A program made the translations under genes and the position numbers. Below, in pieces: positions 1 to 10,822 of a DNA stretch of 64,000 nucleotides; position 1 is the stretch's first letter, and every line of letters starts with the position of its first letter. The DNA is from Mesocentrotus franciscanus (taxonomy: Eukaryota; Echinodermata; Echinoidea; Camarodonta; Strongylocentrotidae). A model generated the notes under the pieces. The model ran no database searches. It saw nothing but the letters and a program-made list of their open reading frames with translations, and was not told the origin of the DNA. Location: NCBI GenBank assembly GCA_037976565.1, contig CP137675.1, forward strand, positions 10,062,534 to 10,126,533, read 5' to 3'.

Positions 1-2085
1 GACTGGATTCCAAGTATTGTAGTTAAATCATTAATAGCAGGTTAATGGAATAGCTTGTCACTGGTTCCCCAGGAAAGAAACATCCATAACTTGAATATGT
101 TAGTAAGCCGGTCTATTGTGGTAAAGTGTCAAATTAGAGTCTGTGCTTGCAGACTACTCATACTCCCAATTCCAACTCAAATGACATTACACTCAGTGGG
201 TAATGCTACCTATCAGTCATTTAATGTTTGCCATATCACAAGACCGGCATATAATTTAACTTCAAAATAGGTAGGATAGGGGAAAAAAATTTGCTTTGTA
301 ACTTATCAAATGATAAATTTTTTTACCATAATAGGCTTGCCATGGTACTGAGATGTACCTGATGAATCCCAAGAACATAGCTAATATTTCTGCTGTGTAT
401 TTTGTACATGTAGTTTACTTTGTTTTAAAAAATCCATTGTCAGTTTGGGCTCAAATTGTCTAAATTTATGTCTCAGATGAATTAAAGTACATGTAACTTG
501 ATATCAGAGGCCAGTTTCATAATTTTTTTTATCTATAACAACTGCTAAATTTCTATGACAAATTTGCTCTCAGCCAATCGGATGCCATGATTTCAGAAGC
601 TTATAACAGTAGCTTGTAACTTATTATTGATATCAAGTTTTATGAAACAGTGCCCAGAGTCCGTACAGAGGCAAAAATAATCTTCTGTCAATTCATAGCA
701 CAAGGAAGCAAGAGAAATACTTAAGTAACTCCATACCATTCTTTCCTCAATAGAAACGTTATGAATAATTTTTGAACATATAATGCATTTTTACCAAGGA
801 AAATGGACAAGGCTTTGGTAAACCATTCAACGACATCGACACAATCAACAGTAATGTCATTGATTTTAACAAATCAGTTGCTTTTTTCTTGTCTGCAGTC
901 GCCAGTTTGCCACTTGTGCAATTTTTTTCACAAAACAATAGGCACTTATTGAAGGAAGGATTGCTTTGTGCAGCACAATGGTTTTCTAAAGTATGCATTT
1001 CTGGTCTTGATTAGCTCCATGACAACCCTTTTAACACTGGTATACATGTAGATTAATCTTTCACTGGAAGAGGATAAATAATCTCAAAGCCTTTGGTACA
1101 TCTATTCCATGATAAATACAATGTGGCACAGGGCGATTATTTGTTTGGCTTATAAAGAGTTAAAGGGATGTACATGGCATCTATACTGTACCTTGCTTCC
1201 CTCTGCTATTATATGCTAGGTGAAGAAATGTTGATTAATGTTTACATGAAATTGAAAAATGATCCCCAAACATCTAAAACCATTGAAACTACTGATTTAG
1301 TATGCAACGCCCCTGTATTAAAGAGTTTAGAAGATTCAAATTGATGACCATTTGCAAATTGTTGCTTAAGAGATTTATGATAGTTGTTGCAATACCCATA
1401 CATTTGTTTTATATTTCTATGCCTTCAGAAATTTTGTAATCCTACTAGGGTCTTTTTGTACTTAGAGTGTAAACTCAATATGAAATGTTCCTGTATTTGT
1501 TTATTTGGTCACATTGAATTAATGCATTGAAGTATAATCACTAGTAATGAGGGAATATCAAACATTTTGTCATTAAAACTTGTATTCTGTGAAGATTTAC
1601 AATTGCACACTTTCCATTATCCATTTCTGAATTTCAAATTTGTTTCCATTCATTTGAATTCCTTTTGAAATAATGAAGACAAAAAAGAGGAAATTACGAA
1701 TATACAGTCACATTTTTGTAAATTCACATGTAGATATAGCCAGTTTTGTAACTTTTCACATTGAAATTCTCAATTTGAATTTGATATGAATTTAGTGAAT
1801 CAGTAATGTACACTGCATATATTCAGATCTTGTCACGATTTGTTTCCTTCAGAGCAATATTCCACTATTTCTAACTTTTTTGGTTACTTTAACTTGTAAA
1901 ACTGTTTTGAAAGAACATTTCCAGTCGGTTTCAACTGTAATTTATATGATGTTACATTGTTATACTATTGTTATCATTATGTAATTGTTTGTCATTACTG
2001 TACAAATCTATTGATAATTCAATACTATATAATAAATATTATATGAATATATATATTACTATGATCAATAAAAACAAAATCTTCA
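1..2085 (+). other. AT-rich non-coding stretch, possible 3' UTR of an upstream plus-strand gene
   Basis: I see no convincing coding exon here. The stretch is AT-rich and ends with two AATAAA hexamers (2031-2036 and 2067-2072) in a very A/T-rich context, as at the 3' end of a plus-strand transcript that begins before the window. This is only a guess; no stop codon or splice site ties it to a gene. A short dispersed repeat sits at 508-655. Confidence 0.2.
508..655. repeat. Short palindromic repeat (family A, copy 1)
   Basis: The element begins with GGCCAGTTTCAT and ends with ATGAAACAGTGCCC, which are imperfect inverted ends. Inside are GATTGGCTGAGAGC-like and TATAACAGTAGCTTGTAAC-like stretches that recur near 23520-23625 and at both ends of 27341-28162. 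Repetition plus inverted ends suggests a miniature non-autonomous DNA element. Confidence 0.6.
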
Positions 2086-2801
2086 TTCCTTTTGATTTGA
2101 CGATATTTTCATTGTCCATTTATTGACTTCAATAAGACTTACACCCTGTAATAGACATTTGCACACGTGTCTTTATTTTCTCATACAGTTCAAATGCAAT
2201 CTAGCCGTTTCTAGGCTATCTCTAGCACACTTTGAGAGATTAAGTAGAAAACATCCTCACTGCAATAATTACCACATCAAAAATGAAGCCTGTGAAGAGA
2301 TAAATTCTGTATAATGACAGCATTTTTATATATTCTATACAAAACAAATAATTATCTTGTTTTCAGACAAAATAAATTACTATCACAAAGTGACATTCAA
2401 TTTTATACAACTCACTCCCAGATCCTAATCAAACGATTGGTCATGCGCGGTCACGTGTGATTAATTTACTGAGACTATCACACGTTTTTTCATGAAAAAG
2501 CATGCAATATTTTCCATACTAACACAAGTTTTTTAGTGCATGTACATGATGCGCAGTAGTGCGCGTAGAGGTGAGAACGCATAATACTGTGTGTGCATGG
2601 GCCTATTCTCGCGCAGCACTATGCGTAAATGGGTATAGAGGTAAGTGCGCATACTATAGCTATGTGTGCGCACTAAATTAAGCCTTATTAAACTTGAGAT
2701 TTATTTGTCAGGCATACTGACAAATTGTCACGAAACTGATTGTCACGAAACAATCTTGACTGAATTCTTTTGACATCAAATAACAAGGATCTAGGAGTTT
2801 C

Positions 2802-2982
2802 GTTGTATAAAACAAATGATGCATGTTTTCATTCGTTCATTATACAATCTATCCGCCCTCGTTGATGCTGTGTGTATCTATCGCACTCGGCCTAACGGCT
2901 TCGTGCAATAGATACACACAGCCTCAACTCTAGTGCGGATAGATCGTATAATGAACTCATGCGCATGCATCATTTGTATAAC
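2802..2982. repeat. Foldback element, about 180 bp
   Basis: The left arm starts GTTGTATAAAACAAATGATG and the right arm ends CATCATTTGTATAAC. Further paired blocks are CATTATACAATCTATCCGC with GCGGATAGATCGTATAATG, and TGTGTGTATCTATCGCA with TGCAATAGATACACACA. Nearly the whole sequence pairs with itself around a centre near 2893, as in a MITE or foldback element. No target duplication was recognised. Confidence 0.75.
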
Positions 2983-3763
2983 ATTTCACAAAAATAAATA
3001 CCCTAGTTGAAAGGGGTGTATACCTTTTACAAGTTTTTCAAACGTCATGAAACGTCATGAATTCGCATTGTACCATTAAAAAAAAAATGCAAATGACATT
3101 CTACAGTCAAAGGTTTAATAGTATATATACGGTATATAATAATTATATGTAAAACAAAATGTTGATACCCATCTCTCACCCCATGCAAACATTAGAACCT
3201 TTAACTAAAGACACTTTAAGGGCAATACAGATCTTTCATTGCAATGTTAATAATTTACAATACATTCATTAGCATAACAGCTGATATTCCAACAACTTCA
3301 TCAAAATCTTACATCTAGACAAGATGGATGTTTAATTTACCCAATGCTAATATATTATTATGAAATGAGATTCAAACTGTCTGTTAAAAAGGTTGAAAAC
3401 AAGTTAGCCCTCTCAATATGTGCTATTTTTGCCACATGCATGTATTTTGGATCAAGCTTAGTCAAATTATTAATTTATTCTTACCTCTACCTGCTTCCTT
3501 TCTTATGTCCCCCTCCCATGTTTTATGTCATGTGATATCCTATCATTTTCATGACTTGTAATCATAAAAAGAACATACAGTATATCTCTAAATAAGAATA
3601 TAGAGGTCTGAAGTAATCTTGAACTTGTTTTGAACTTTTATAGTGTATTGCTGCATACTGAAATGAATGGAATCAACCACAAAGCATCTGTAAATGCAAG
3701 GCTCGACACTGACAGGGGCCGGGACACATCAGCGCCAAAAATTGAAGTCTGGACCCCACCCCC

Positions 3764-3942
3764 AAAAAAAAAAAAATAAATAAATAAATAAAAAAATAAA
3801 TAAATAATAATAATAATAATAAATAAATAAAAATAAATAAATAAAAAAAAAAAAAATTAAAAATTTAAAAAATTTAAAAAATTTAAAAAATTTAAAAAAT
3901 AAATAAATAAATAAAAAATAAATAAATAAATGAATAAATAAA
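3764..3942. repeat. A/T low-complexity tract (AAAT)n
   Basis: About 180 bp consisting almost only of A with periodic T, mostly AAAT, AAT and AATTT units. It looks like an expanded poly(A)-derived microsatellite, perhaps the tail of a retroposed element. Confidence 0.85.
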
Positions 3943-4581
3943 TCAGAATTTTGACATAGGGCTCAATGCATGTAGGCCCGACCCCCAGCATGAAAAGCCC
4001 TGGTAAATGTAATGTTCTTGACATCAAGGTTGAAATAATATTAAATAATACAAAGCCCCTTCCTCCTCCTTTTGGTTAAAAAAATGTAGATGATCCATGA
4101 ATTACAGATTGGCTATATACATACTAAACATAAATACATGTACAATACAAGGAATTGCATTTAAATGTAATGAATAAAATGAATGAAAGAAGTCATCACC
4201 ATGCATAATAATCTGAGGTATTAAAGGAACTTGCATTTGATTTTCGGGCAAACATGGAAGATGTCATAGAATTATGAGATGGGCGGTCAAAGAAGAGAAG
4301 AAAAAAAAGGTATGTTCATCAATCGATATCACTGTCGCTCTGTATCCAGTTGGATTTCATTCCTTCCATCATCCTATATTGATTATGTACAAGAAATCTG
4401 CATTTCCTCTTCCAGTCCTTGTATCTGGTTCAATCTGTCACTCTAATTTGTTTTTTTTTCATAATTACAAATCAATGCGTAAGTCTTTTTTTCCAGTCCC
4501 CATGTGGTTGCTTCCCACCGGTAACCTCAATCGTCTTCCCCTATCGGATGGTTCTAGTATCTTTGATCTTTCATTGTTCCA

Positions 4582-7500
4582 TCAGAAATCAATGCATCTG
4601 CCTTTCCTCTCCCAGTCCCCATATCTAGTTGGTTCTGGTCCCCTGGGTCCTCCTTTCTCACCCGTCTCTGGATTGACATCGTCTGGGAATGCTTCTAAAG
4701 CTTGCTTCTCAGCGTCCCTGTGCTTCTCCGGCATATGGTCGTCGTGTTTACCCACTGGAGTAAATGGCTTTTTGAGTGGGGCACGCCCTGGAGATTGTTG
4801 GTCTCCATTTCCTTGGTTACCAGTTGAGGATGATGCACATCTGACTGGTGCCGGGAATATCATTTGTCTTGCAGCAGTCACTAACGAGATCAAATTAGAG
4901 AAGGGAAAAAGTCAAATATATGATTATCTTTTTGTAAAGTAAATTGATATTTAGTCAATTGGATCGAAAACTCCTTCCTAAGCAACTGCTTAGCTCTCTG
5001 TGCTTCAAGCTTTTATGAGGGAATCCGGAGAATTTGTTTCTCTCCAGATTGTTCGCACTTTTCAACATTCGCCAAAAATACTATATCACCTAGTCAGCTT
5101 GCCATAATGTTGTAATCACTAGTTGCATTTCTTTATTGCAAACAAATCTCAATGTGATCAAGTGTAGACATGACTGCCAAGAGTATTTACCAGGAAATCT
5201 TAACTTAATGGCAAGTTAATTTAAATGGAAACATAAAAATAAGAGAAGCAGTCTGGTGAAAATTTGAACAAATTTGACAAACAATAGGAAAGTTATGACT
5301 TTTGAAAATTTGTAATCACTATATATGTGGAATTTCTAAGTGACTGAATAGGTAGTGGTTCATTATGATGTAGTAACTCTCAAACTCTTCCATTTGTTCC
5401 AACACACAAAATGATTATTTTTTTACAAAGTGTATTACTCATTTAGAGAACCTAAAGTGCCAATGCCATAACCAATATGCTATCCATAATAAATATTTTG
5501 AATATTGCCCAAAAGAGAACAGGGGCTAAGGAAAAAAATCAAAGAAACAATAATATTTCAGTATTCAACAAATAGGAAAGTTGACCGTTAATATATCACA
5601 ATCCAATGACCAAATAATTGCCGATTTGAGATTTGTGTGGTCTAGATTTATTGATCTTAAATTTCAAAAATTCATATATTTTAATATAATTATACGTCCA
5701 ATTTCTTAAAATCTTTCAGTGATCTAGTTCAACCGATTCCATCTTTCACACAAATCTTAGAGGCTGGATGTTCCTTTAAATTTTAAGGAAGATCTGTTGT
5801 GGTGACAGTCAAATTAAGTCAAACTTAGACTAAGTCTAAGACAGAGAAGACCAAGTTTAAGTATTTAGACTCCAACTGACGACTAGACAGTAGTCTAGAC
5901 AGACAAAACAGAGAGAGAGTAGACAAAGTAAAACTCAACTTCTCAAGTCCAAAACATAAACATGGATAAAGCCTTATCAAAGCCTTAGTTTAAGTTTAAT
6001 AAATTATAAGGCTTTAGGCCTATCCATGTTTATGTTTTGGACTTGAGAAGTTGAGTTTTACTTTGTCTACTGTCTAGTCGTCAGTTGGAGTCTAAATACT
6101 TAAACTCGGTCTTCTCTGTCTTAGACTTAGTCTTAGTTTGACTTAATTTGACTTTCACCGTAGCAGATCTTCCTTAAAATTTAAAGGAACATCCAGCCTA
6201 GATCTACATGTATATACCATAATCAAAAAGGACAAACCAACCAAAAATTAAGAGAATTATGAATAAAGTTTACTAACAAATAGACTCTAGACCCTATCAT
6301 AATTTTCAAACCATTTAATGTAAATAAGGAACTTATCATAAACGCTAACAATTGAACTTTATAATGCTGCGGCTTGATGCGCTTGGCCCTTGGCACGTAG
6401 AACTTTTACCATTCCGCGATGTACAGTGAGTTTACGCGCTTTGATTGGCCGATACGCTAAGTGGCTTTGAATTTAAGTGAGAGAGGGCCTACTTTACTTA
6501 AGCGCGACTTAAGTTCAATGGCAAAGTCAATACGAAATATTACGTCGCACCACGGAGATTTTGACATGACGCGCTTTAAACAGGTGACGCACATACACAC
6601 ATAAAATAGAAAAACCAACGAACATTTCAGAATAAATTTCCAGTTTGTACCTTAAATATGACGAAAATGAGAATTTTTCAAACTTAAGACTTACTTAAGT
6701 AAGTCTTAAACTTAAGTGAAATACTTAACTTTTCAAGGACACTGAAAAATCGTAACAAATAGAAGATTTGACTGAAATATCATAATTTTGGTATCGGTAA
6801 AAACGGAAAATCACAAGCTAGCTTCTCGCACTAATGTCTTATAACATAGAGCCTATGGGAGCCAGCGATAGCCAATCTAAAAGGCCCATGTTGGCTCGGC
6901 TAGGCGCCAAATTACAAAATGAGCTGAGACGAGAGGAACGTAATGCGCATGCGCTGGCTGTATTGCCGCTGTAAGCTAAAGTTCTACATGCTTGGAGCGT
7001 TCACTCCAGCAAAGCGCAAGCATAGAGAGTCAATACTGCGTATGCATGGACCTCTAGCGCTGTACCATGTGCTAATACTTAATAGGCAGCAATTTCACAC
7101 GTGAATAGTCAATACACGTATAACACACAAATGCACACAATCATGCCGATAAAACTGTAAGCAAGTTTGACAGTGGACTCACGATTTTAATTTTTTTAAA
7201 TTATTCTTTCTAATTTTAAGTAATCAGAATCTAACATCTGTGAGTTGAAAAAATTGTATTTTATTTAGATCTAGAGATAGAGTCTAGATCTAGATCTACT
7301 GCCTAGTACTGGCACTGCTATTTATTCTTTAGAAGTTTAGGTGACATCAATTGTCACTGAGACCTGAGTGAAGCTGAAGGACTGATTTTGAGTGAAATCA
7401 GTTTAGTTTTTTACAGTGGTGTTTGAAATGTTGAGATCAATAAAACAGGTTTTAATACACATAACTGCCAGGATAGCGATGCAGCTATGTCACTGTGACG

Positions 7501-7776
7501 TGTGGGAGCGTTGGGCTCCAGCTCCGGCTTTATAGACCCTACACAGAAATGTACATGTGGGTACTTGCTTGAATTGTTTCTTGAAATGGAATGCGCAAGC
7601 CGATCCTTAACTTGATATTTTCGGAATATAATTATTTCAACTGACAATCGCGATGGTTTAACGAAACGACAAACTTTAAAAAGTACGATAGGCTTACCAC
7701 TGCACTGAGTAAATGGTTTTAATTTACTAATTTCGAAGAGTTGCAGGCAAAATCGAGACGCTCTGGAGGCTGCCAT
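4582..7776 (-). CDS. SDHAF4: SDHAF4, succinate dehydrogenase assembly factor 4
   Basis: Two coding exons on the minus strand: 7776-7698 (ATG at 7776) and 4880-4582. The donor after 7698 (G|GTAAGC) and the acceptor before 4880 (CTCGTTAG|TG) are both phase 1, giving a 125-residue protein. The C terminus matches the SDHAF4 family: [20 protein letters not shown] followed by [15 protein letters not shown] up to the stop. Residues 1 to about 35 are rich in Arg, Ser and Lys with few acids, as expected of a mitochondrial targeting peptide. In the known family this small matrix protein binds flavinated SdhA, limits its oxidant production and promotes SdhA-SdhB assembly in complex II. The human protein is close in length. 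The 2.8-kb intron holds a large inverted repeat (5761-6199). The start is set by the targeting-like N terminus and the phase match; the C-terminal exon is near certain. Confidence 0.93.
5761..6199. repeat. Long hairpin-type inverted repeat inside SDHAF4 intron
   Basis: AGGCTGGATGTTCCTTTAAA at the left end is matched by TTTAAAGGAACATCCAGCCT at the right end. The arms (about 5761-5980 and 6008-6199) pair for around 190 bases with few mismatches. The left arm carries an extra block of about 25 bases near 5895-5922 (CAGACAAAACAGAGAGAG). The loop is only about 30 bases. This is the shape of a MITE or foldback transposon; transcribed within the SDHAF4 intron it would form a long dsRNA stem. Confidence 0.9.
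6684..6709. repeat. Perfect 26-bp palindrome
   Basis: TTAAGACTTAC, TTAA and GTAAGTCTTAA form an uninterrupted self-complementary 26-mer. Neighbouring CTTAAG-rich sequence (6490-6520, 6710-6730) suggests a decayed foldback element in the SDHAF4 intron. Confidence 0.7.
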
Positions 7777-8170
7777 TTTGATTATGAAATGATTACAAAA
7801 TAGCCTCTATGCTTATAGGTTTTAAAAATCTACTTTAAAAAAATATCTATTACAAAATTAGAATGTTTTCGATATAATAAAAATCTCTTAGAATGAATAA
7901 ATATTATGTCATTACATAAAATGGACCCAAAATGTTGTTATTAATGTAACATAAATTAATCTTTTTTAGTCTTCAAAATCAGCAGGCCATCAAAGTGCTG
8001 CTTATAAATCGCCAACTTGGCTTGGTTGGGCTTAATTCCTTCCTTGTGTTCTTGCTTAGATTTTTAAAAATTGTTTCATTACTTCACTTGTAGGCCAATT
8101 CCCTACTCCAATCCCCATCTACCCCTCTTCTCCCCTTTCAGCCCCACCCCTAAAAATGTCTCTCTATATA

Positions 8171-8202
8171 TCTCTTGCTCTCTCTCTCTCTCTCTCTCTC
8201 TC
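8171..8202. repeat. (CT)n microsatellite
   Basis: About 30 bp of alternating CT within a wider pyrimidine-rich stretch at 8100-8260. No coding meaning. Confidence 0.9.
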
Positions 8203-8639
8203 CTCCTCATTTCTCTATCCATCTCCCTCTTTCTTCGATCTCCTTCCCCATCTTTGCCTAAACCTTCAATTATCAAACGACCAAGATTCACATGGAATAG
8301 AGTATTCAATCACCATATTAATAATCTAGCCACACCATATATTGCAATTACATAGGCCCCACAATTAAAACAATAAACAAATTAATTGATAGTAAAATAC
8401 TACAATACAATAAAACAAAACGATAACAATATAGATAGATAATGGAAACAAGTATTTGTTCACTATAGTCTATACACATGCAATTCAGCTAAAACATTTT
8501 TGTTTTAATCAATACACATAAAATATCACATAGGGTCAGTATATTATAGTGCGTGCATCCGTTTCCATTCCCCATAAGTATTTCAGCATATCCTATATGA
8601 CCATGAATGGCTATAAGTCGTTGCCCCCCCCCCACACAC

Positions 8640-8945
8640 ACACACTCTGACAACCTTTGCCATAGTAATTAAGAATATTTATATACAATGTGCATTGTGA
8701 CCCCAGGACTTGTCATATTTGAAAAGGCACTCAATATCAGAAGTGAAAAGGGGCATTTATAAGAAGGGAATTATAAGGGTCATAGTTAGAAAGCCGGAAA
8801 TGGGGGGCACTTATTAGAAGGAAAAAGGGCACTTATTAAAAATTAAAAGAGGCATTCATCTGAAGTATAAAAATGGGGGCACTTGGGGGTACTTGAAAAA
8901 ATGGAGGGGCGCACTATAGCTTTGCCCCCCCCCCTCCCCTCGGGC
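8640..8945. repeat. Degenerate GGGGCACTTATTAGAAG-type minisatellite
   Basis: The sequence repeats a core like AAAGGGGCACTTATTA every 25 to 40 bases and ends in a C-homopolymer (8926-8940). It is the reverse complement of the AATAAGTGCCCCTTTT array at 38180-38705, so the two belong to one repeat family in opposite orientation. The 300 or so bases on either side, up to the polypurine block at 9571, show no exon. Confidence 0.6.
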
Positions 8946-9570
8946 GCCTCTATATACATTATCTTTTTTATTAACAGTCGTGGCAACTTATTTTTGAGGA
9001 ACTTTAAAACAGGTAGCTACTGTATTACCCCATGGTTCGGCCTTGCAGATCGATTCCCTCGTCATGAAAAAAATTGTGAGATTTGAAAAACTGGCAGGCG
9101 GTGCTTACCTCATCTATCTACTCCGCACCTCACATTAATAGACTACCCGATCATAATTTAATAATTGGGCACGTCTTCTCCTTCTGACCTACAAAGGCAT
9201 ATATGCCAAAGGTCATCTCGACTATAGGCCCTTAAATTTGTATCAAGAAATAAACTTTAAATATAATTGTAGTTACTATAGCACATTACATTTCAAGCTT
9301 TAATACACACATGGTATAATCGGGCGTGGCTATATAATTAGAGGGTATATATAGGTGAAACGCTGATAGCCCTTTGAAGATTCTAGAAGAGTCCAGTCTA
9401 CTGCTTGATCGAGGTCCGATATGTTACAAAATTGAAGACAGTAGGCGCCTAAAGTTCAGAAGTATTTTTCTGCAGACATTTTCTCACAATATTGCATTCT
9501 TACCTGTGGGAGCCGAGTATATGATAGAAAATACGGAGAGGGGAAAAAAGGAAGGTATAGGCCTAAAGGA

Positions 9571-10317
9571 GGAGAGGAGAGGAGAGGAGAGGAGAGGAGA
9601 GGAGAGGAGAGGAGAGGAGAGGAGAGGAGAGGAGAGGAGAGAGGAGAGGAGAGGAGAGGAGAGGAGAGGAGAGGAGAGGAGAGGAGAGGAGAGGAGAGGA
9701 GAGGAGAGGAGAGGAGAGGAGAGGAGAGGAGAGGAGAGGAGGAGAGGAGAGGAGAGAGAGAGGAGAGGAGAGAGAGGAGAGGAGAGAGAGGGAGGGAGAG
9801 GAGAGGAGAGGAGAGGAGAGAGAGAGGGAGAGAGAGAGAGAGGAGAGAAGAGAAGAGAAGAGAAGAGGAGAGGAGAGAGAGAGGAGAGAGAGAGAGAGGA
9901 GAGAGAGAGGAGAGAAGAGAAGAGAAGAGAAGAGAAGAGAAGAGAAGAGAAGAGAAGAGAAGAGAAGAGAAGAGAAGAGAAGAGAAGAGAAGAGAAGAGA
10001 AGAGAAGAGAAGAGAAGAGAAGAAAGGAGAAGAGAAGAGAAGAGAAGAGAAGAGAAGAAAAGAGAAGAGAAGAGAAGAGAAGAGAAGAGAAGAGAAGAGA
10101 AGAGAAGAGAAGAGAAGAGAAGAGAAGAGAAGAGAAGAGAAGAGAAGAGAAGAGAAGAGAAGAGAAGAGAAGAGAAGAGAAGAGAAGAGAAGAGAAGAGA
10201 AGAGAAGAGAAGAGAAGAGAAGAGAAGAGAAGAGAAGAGAAGAGAAGAGAAGAGAAGAGAAGAGAAGAGAAGAGAAGAGAAGAGAAGAGAAGAGAAGAGA
10301 AGAGAAGAGAAGAGAAG
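9571..10317. repeat. 750-bp polypurine pentanucleotide block (GGAGA)n/(GAAGA)n
   Basis: The block is almost pure purine on the plus strand. The first 200 bp are AGGAG/GGAGA repeats, then a mixed GA zone (9750-9910), then about 400 bp of AGAAG/GAGAA repeats. The long open frames across it on both strands are repeat artefacts. Such homopurine mirror-symmetric DNA can form intramolecular triplexes. It ends about 400 bp before the likely HAUS6 promoter. Confidence 0.97.
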
Positions 10318-10439
10318 ATGAAACGCATGAAAAGATCATCAGTCGATATTTCTCCGCGCTTCATCGTTATCAGAAGTGGCTTATGATAAAAACTTTTGGG
10401 CGTGTTTTTAGCTTAATTGATCGCCCAAAATCAAAAACA

Positions 10440-10822
10440 GGGAAACGGCGGGAGCGATAAACGAAGTCAGTCGGTGAAGAACTTTGAATGTTTACCCTTT
10501 TATTCCAGCCTCACCGTAATATTTAGTAAGTTAGACATATTATTTTTGTTTGATTAATCATATAGGTATCAATTTATCAACTTAAAGTCATTGCGTTGCT
10601 GTGAATTGGTCGTGTGTAAAAATGTATGACGTGAAACAGAATATGTGTGTCTGTCAACGATTTGCAATGAGAGCACGGAGTCGGAGCAGACGTGTGAGTG
10701 TCTAAATGCCCGAACTAGGCCGGCAGCAGCCCGGGAGCTCTGGCTCTGGCTTTATTATATATAGATCTACCTGGTGTCACCCGATCGTGTGACTGTGCGC
10801 GAGTGAGCTACGATGAAGAAAG
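10440..10822 (+). promoter_or_regulatory. HAUS6: Likely HAUS6 promoter region and non-coding exon 1
   Basis: A local increase in CpG (10440-10470, 10660-10810) is followed by a strong donor, AAAG|GTAAGT, with the exon ending at 10822. The next acceptor in frame with HAUS6 is CTTTCTTTAG ending at 12970. The transcription start cannot be placed exactly. Splicing 10822 to 12971 creates a 10-codon upstream ORF that starts at the ATG at 10813 and stops at 12991-12993, ten bases before the main ATG at 13004, which could limit HAUS6 translation. Confidence 0.5.

Larger units (their letters stand above)
2086..4581. other. Intergenic stretch between upstream region and SDHAF4
   Basis: No exon is recognised. 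It holds the foldback at 2802-2982, an alternating purine/pyrimidine stretch of GCGC/GTGTGC type around 2540-2680, the A/T low-complexity tract at 3764-3942, and presumably the SDHAF4 3' UTR just left of 4582. Confidence 0.4.

Noticed and set aside
4274..4942. 222-codon plus-strand frame
   Set aside because: It is the antisense of the SDHAF4 second exon, whose minus-strand protein is clearly conserved.
9374..10364. Open frames of 250 to 315 codons on both strands across the GA block
   Set aside because: They consist of Arg/Glu or Leu/Ser repeats created by pentanucleotide repetition without stops; no family or splice support.
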